From assembly GCF_025639805.1 (NCBI RefSeq), contig NZ_CP106735.1:1676001-1740000 (forward strand): a stretch of DNA of 64,000 nt. The letters run 5' to 3'. The notes under the pieces are model-generated. The model ran no database searches, was not told where the DNA came from, and saw only the letters and a program-made list of their open reading frames with translations. Shown here one piece after another: positions 61,623 through 64,000 of the stretch. Within the stretch, counting starts at the first letter, position 1. Each line of letters begins with the position of its first letter. A program made the translations under genes and the position numbers. The DNA comes from Reichenbachiella carrageenanivorans (GTDB lineage Bacteria; Bacteroidota; Bacteroidia; Cytophagales; Cyclobacteriaceae).

Positions 61623-63059
61623 CTATTTTTTGACAAGATATTCTATGTGCTTACCTCTTGGGTTATCTATTTCTAATAGATAAACACCACGCTTGAGAAA
61701 ATCTGTAGCAATTTTAGCTTGACTTGACCCGTCATGTGTAGTGGTATATACTACTACTCCAGTCAGGGTGATTACAGACAAAGAAACAATACTTTCAGAG
61801 CTTATTATAGTCACTTGTTCTGTCACAGGGTTGGGGTAGGCAGTGTATGTGCCTGCTTGCTCTTGTTTGGATACTCGAATAGGGTCAAATACTTTGAATT
61901 TACCATCATAGTCGGTCTGTTTCAAATGATAGTAAGTCGTGCCATTTATTCGTTGGTTGTCTACAAAAGTATACTCTAGTACTCCTTGGTGAAAGCCTGC
62001 ACCAGCTACTTCACCTATAGCTGTATAGCCTATACCATCGGTAGACTTATATAACGTAAAGAAGTCATTGTTGATCTCGATAAGCGTTGCCCAGTTGAGT
62101 GTAACCATACGGTCACTAGCTGTTGCCTCAAAATATTTGAGTATTATAGGAAGCGAGATGTCTCCACAAGCAATACCCGAGCACTTACCATTTGAAGTTA
62201 CGCTGCCTGGGCCAGTAATAGTGGCATCGCCAGTATCTATATCTCCTTCTACATGTATGGATCCTCCATTGTCTACAGTGATAGCACCGTCTTTAATATT
62301 TGCGTTGCCCGCTATGTCTATACTTCCTCCAGACCCAACATTGATGTTAGAGCCACTAGCAAGGCTGATATCACCATCTATGTTTAAATCTCCATCTATA
62401 TCTAGAGTACTATTGTTTTTTGCATCAATTCCAGATATAATGGTGAGAACTGAGCCTGGTTCCACATTAAGCGTAAGGTTGTTTTGTAGTATTAGTTGAC
62501 CACTGATGATAAGTGTAGCGTTGTTTATCACATTAATAGTTGCGCCATTGCTTGTCACATCACCATGTATTGTTACTACAACACCTGACCCGTCAACTGT
62601 TAAATATTTGTTGTTATTGATAGTTGAATTGAGGTAATCTGCGTTTGTGGTTATACTTGTGTTATTAAATCCCCCATTCGTAAAAGAGGTGTTTGAAGCT
62701 AGTATACCTGTGCTATTTTTTAAAGGTGTGCCAGTCTCTGGAGTATCATCTTTAGGAGTTACTTCTACAAACAAATATAAGTTTACATCGCTTGGTTGAA
62801 TCGTGTAACGAGAACCAGTAGCTCCACTAATCGAAGAGTAGCCACTGCTGCCATCTGATGAGGAAGAAGTGTACCACTGGTATTCTGATAAGTCAGTAGC
62901 TCCATCGTCATTGGAAAATGTATATTTAGCCGTGAGAGAGGTGGAGTTTCCTCCATTGATAAGCGCGTCTCCTAGTACTTCCATATTAGAAATCAATGGG
63001 TTAGTCGCAGATGTCTGATGACAGGCTACGATTAATAAAAAACTTAATAAAGCTTTCAT
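61623..63059 (-). CDS. T9SS cargo protein with beta-solenoid-like middle region
   Basis: The 478-aa protein has a signal peptide (KALLSFLLIVACHQTSA), an Ig-like region (about 30-110) and a low-complexity strand-rich region of short repeats (about 130-290; DGDLNIDGDISLASGSNINV pattern) that suggests a beta-solenoid. A segment common in T9SS cargo follows (LKYFEATASDRMVTLNWATL, YHLKQTDYDGKF), then a C-terminal sorting domain (AYPNPVTEQVTI ... GVYLLEIDN). Its last residues (EYLVKK) differ from the TTTTKILIH end shared by the 28-56 kb proteins. It converges with the small coiled-coil gene, one base apart. Confidence 0.82.
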   Translation of the reverse strand: MKALLSFLLIVACHQTSATNPLISNMEVLGDALINGGNSTSLTAKYTFSNDDGATDLSEYQWYTSSSSDGSSGYSSISGATGSRYTIQPSDVNLYLFVEVTPKDDTPETGTPLKNSTGILASNTSFTNGGFNNTSITTNADYLNSTINNNKYLTVDGSGVVVTIHGDVTSNGATINVINNATLIISGQLILQNNLTLNVEPGSVLTIISGIDAKNNSTLDIDGDLNIDGDISLASGSNINVGSGGSIDIAGNANIKDGAITVDNGGSIHVEGDIDTGDATITGPGSVTSNGKCSGIACGDISLPIILKYFEATASDRMVTLNWATLIEINNDFFTLYKSTDGIGYTAIGEVAGAGFHQGVLEYTFVDNQRINGTTYYHLKQTDYDGKFKVFDPIRVSKQEQAGTYTAYPNPVTEQVTIISSESIVSLSVITLTGVVVYTTTHDGSSQAKIATDFLKRGVYLLEIDNPRGKHIEYLVKK

Positions 63060-63232
63060 GTTATGATGATGATTATGTGTATAATAAATAGGTTAGAGAA
63101 GGGGTCTCTAGGAGAGGGTAAGGCAAATTTATGCTATTCTATGTGAGACTAATATGTCTTTTTAAATAAAAGATTGATATGTCTAGCCCTATATGGTACG
63201 AAGCGAAGTCTTCCCTCTTGTTGTGTAACGTT

Positions 63233-63739
63233 TTAGAGGAGCTGTGCCCTACTTCCGAGTTTGACAACTTCCAAATCTTTTATTTTTCCCATTTCGATAG
63301 TAAACCTCAATAGGGTGCGTTCTTTGTGAAAACCATGTCGGCCAGCGGCACCAGGATTCATATATAATATGCCCGGTCGTTTGGGGTCATGCATTACAGC
63401 TAGTATGTGTGAATGTCCGCAGATAAATAATTGAGGTAGCCATTTGTTGATCAGAGGCCTGACTCTAGGATTGTACCTAGGGGGCTTGCCGCCAATATGA
63501 GTCATCCAAACACGGACTCCCTCGCAGTCGAACTTCTGATCTTCGGGAAAGAGCTGGCGAACGTCATGCCCGTCTATATTGCCATATACGCCTAATGTGG
63601 GTTTGAATGCCCCCAGTTCTTCGATAATAGACACAGTACCTACGTCGCCTGCATGCCAGATTTGATCCACTTCTGCGAAGTAATCAAATACCTTGGGATC
63701 TAAAAAACCGTGTGTATCTGAGATCAGTCCTATGCGCAA
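63233..63739 (-). CDS. YfcE-type metallophosphoesterase
   Basis: The 168-aa protein is a calcineurin-like phosphoesterase of the YfcE/MJ0936 group, which hydrolyses phosphodiesters with two metal ions. The metal-binding motifs are all present: SDTHG (D8, H10), WHAGDVG, YGNIDGHD, MTHIGG and CGHSHI, with a final LYMNPGAAGRHG. The start is a TTG (63739); no ATG or GTG is available between it and the first metal motif, and TTG gives the family-typical RIGLISDTHG. It is divergent from the dioxygenase gene. Confidence 0.9.
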   Translation of the reverse strand: MRIGLISDTHGFLDPKVFDYFAEVDQIWHAGDVGTVSIIEELGAFKPTLGVYGNIDGHDVRQLFPEDQKFDCEGVRVWMTHIGGKPPRYNPRVRPLINKWLPQLFICGHSHILAVMHDPKRPGILYMNPGAAGRHGFHKERTLLRFTIEMGKIKDLEVVKLGSRAQLL

Positions 63740-63851
63740 TTTTATTAAATTTGAGAGTCAAGCAATCTATTTTCAAATTCAGTATATTCGGTTTAACCCG
63801 CCGTAACTGGACTTCGAAGTTGACACTTTTTTTTAATTAAACAACAACATT

Positions 63852-64000
63852 ATGCCCATACGCAGACCTTTCAATTTGCAGCAATGGATCGATGACAATC
63901 GAGCGCTGCTGAAGCCTCCAGTCGGAAATAAAAACCTCTATATAGAATCTGAGGATTATATCGTGATGATTGTAGGTGGCCCCAATGCTCGTAAAGATTA
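63852..64000 (+). CDS. nbaC: 3-hydroxyanthranilate 3,4-dioxygenase, N-terminal part (cut by window edge)
   Basis: The first 49 residues are visible: [20 protein letters not shown], then [13 protein letters not shown]. These match 3-hydroxyanthranilate 3,4-dioxygenase closely. The enzyme is a cupin Fe(II) oxygenase that opens the ring of 3-hydroxyanthranilate in the kynurenine pathway to quinolinate and NAD, or in tryptophan degradation. The metal ligands lie beyond the window edge. It probably starts a kynurenine-pathway operon outside the window. Confidence 0.9.
   Translation, partial: MPIRRPFNLQQWIDDNRALLKPPVGNKNLYIESEDYIVMIVGGPNARKD

Noticed and set aside
63737..63765. TTG-N18-TAAAATTG promoter for the phosphoesterase gene
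   Set aside because: The -7 box would include the TTG start codon itself, so the transcript would lack it; with no other start available the match is probably chance.

Overview
The window looks like chromosomal DNA of a gliding-type Bacteroidota, most likely of the Cytophagales lineage. The reasons are four secreted proteins that end in near-identical type IX secretion (T9SS) sorting domains, a fifth more divergent one, 7TM-DISM and PAS-type two-component proteins, a bS21-recombinase-HPF gene order, and several promoters of the Bacteroidota form TTG-N18/20-TAnnTTTG. The genus assignment is an inference; no rRNA gene is present.

Layout. 0-2 kb: the tail of a histidine kinase, a CheY-like regulator and an NdpA-type nucleoid protein. 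2-5.4 kb: a nucleotide-sugar operon (ugd, galE, rmlB). 5.6-9.2 kb: acyl-CoA dehydrogenase, rpsU, a XerC-type recombinase, HPF and a membrane J-domain protein. 9.2-13 kb: metallo-beta-lactamase-fold protein, radical SAM protein, a STAS-like protein and RmuC. 13-21.3 kb: a glycan/peptide-modification island whose core is six overlapping genes read leftwards: PqqD-like protein, glycosyltransferase, ABC exporter, NTP_transf_5 nucleotidyltransferase, HPr-kinase-like protein and a second glycosyltransferase. It resembles the tailoring half of a lasso-peptide cluster, but no cyclase, protease or separate precursor is visible. The PqqD protein itself carries a C-terminal tail that resembles a lasso leader motif. 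21.4-25.5 kb: CPBP protease, a secreted protein and a hybrid 7TM-DISM histidine kinase.

25.5-56.1 kb is the most distinctive part: three giant T9SS cargo proteins (2383, 1716 and 2413 aa) and one ELWxxDGT-repeat protein (1071 aa). Each giant gene lies downstream of a TPR-containing membrane regulator: a TPR-TM-LuxR protein (the first copy is frameshifted), a TPR histidine kinase with its NarL-type regulator, and a second, intact TPR-TM-LuxR protein. Two of the giants share a CTACCC-N4/5-GGGTAG inverted repeat upstream. Two share a 723-bp 3' segment that differs at only two positions. All four genes end in a shared stop-plus-terminator module. A RES/Xre toxin-antitoxin pair with a clear operator sits between the middle regulator pair and its giant.

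56.1-64 kb: a non-coding stretch with an orphan terminator, a DUF1328 mini-protein, an outer-membrane barrel, an AsmA-like protein, an aldose-epimerase-like protein, a DUF1684 lipoprotein, two small tandem membrane coiled-coil proteins, another T9SS cargo protein, a YfcE-type phosphoesterase and the start of 3-hydroxyanthranilate 3,4-dioxygenase. No tRNA, rRNA, CRISPR array or intact insertion sequence was recognised.
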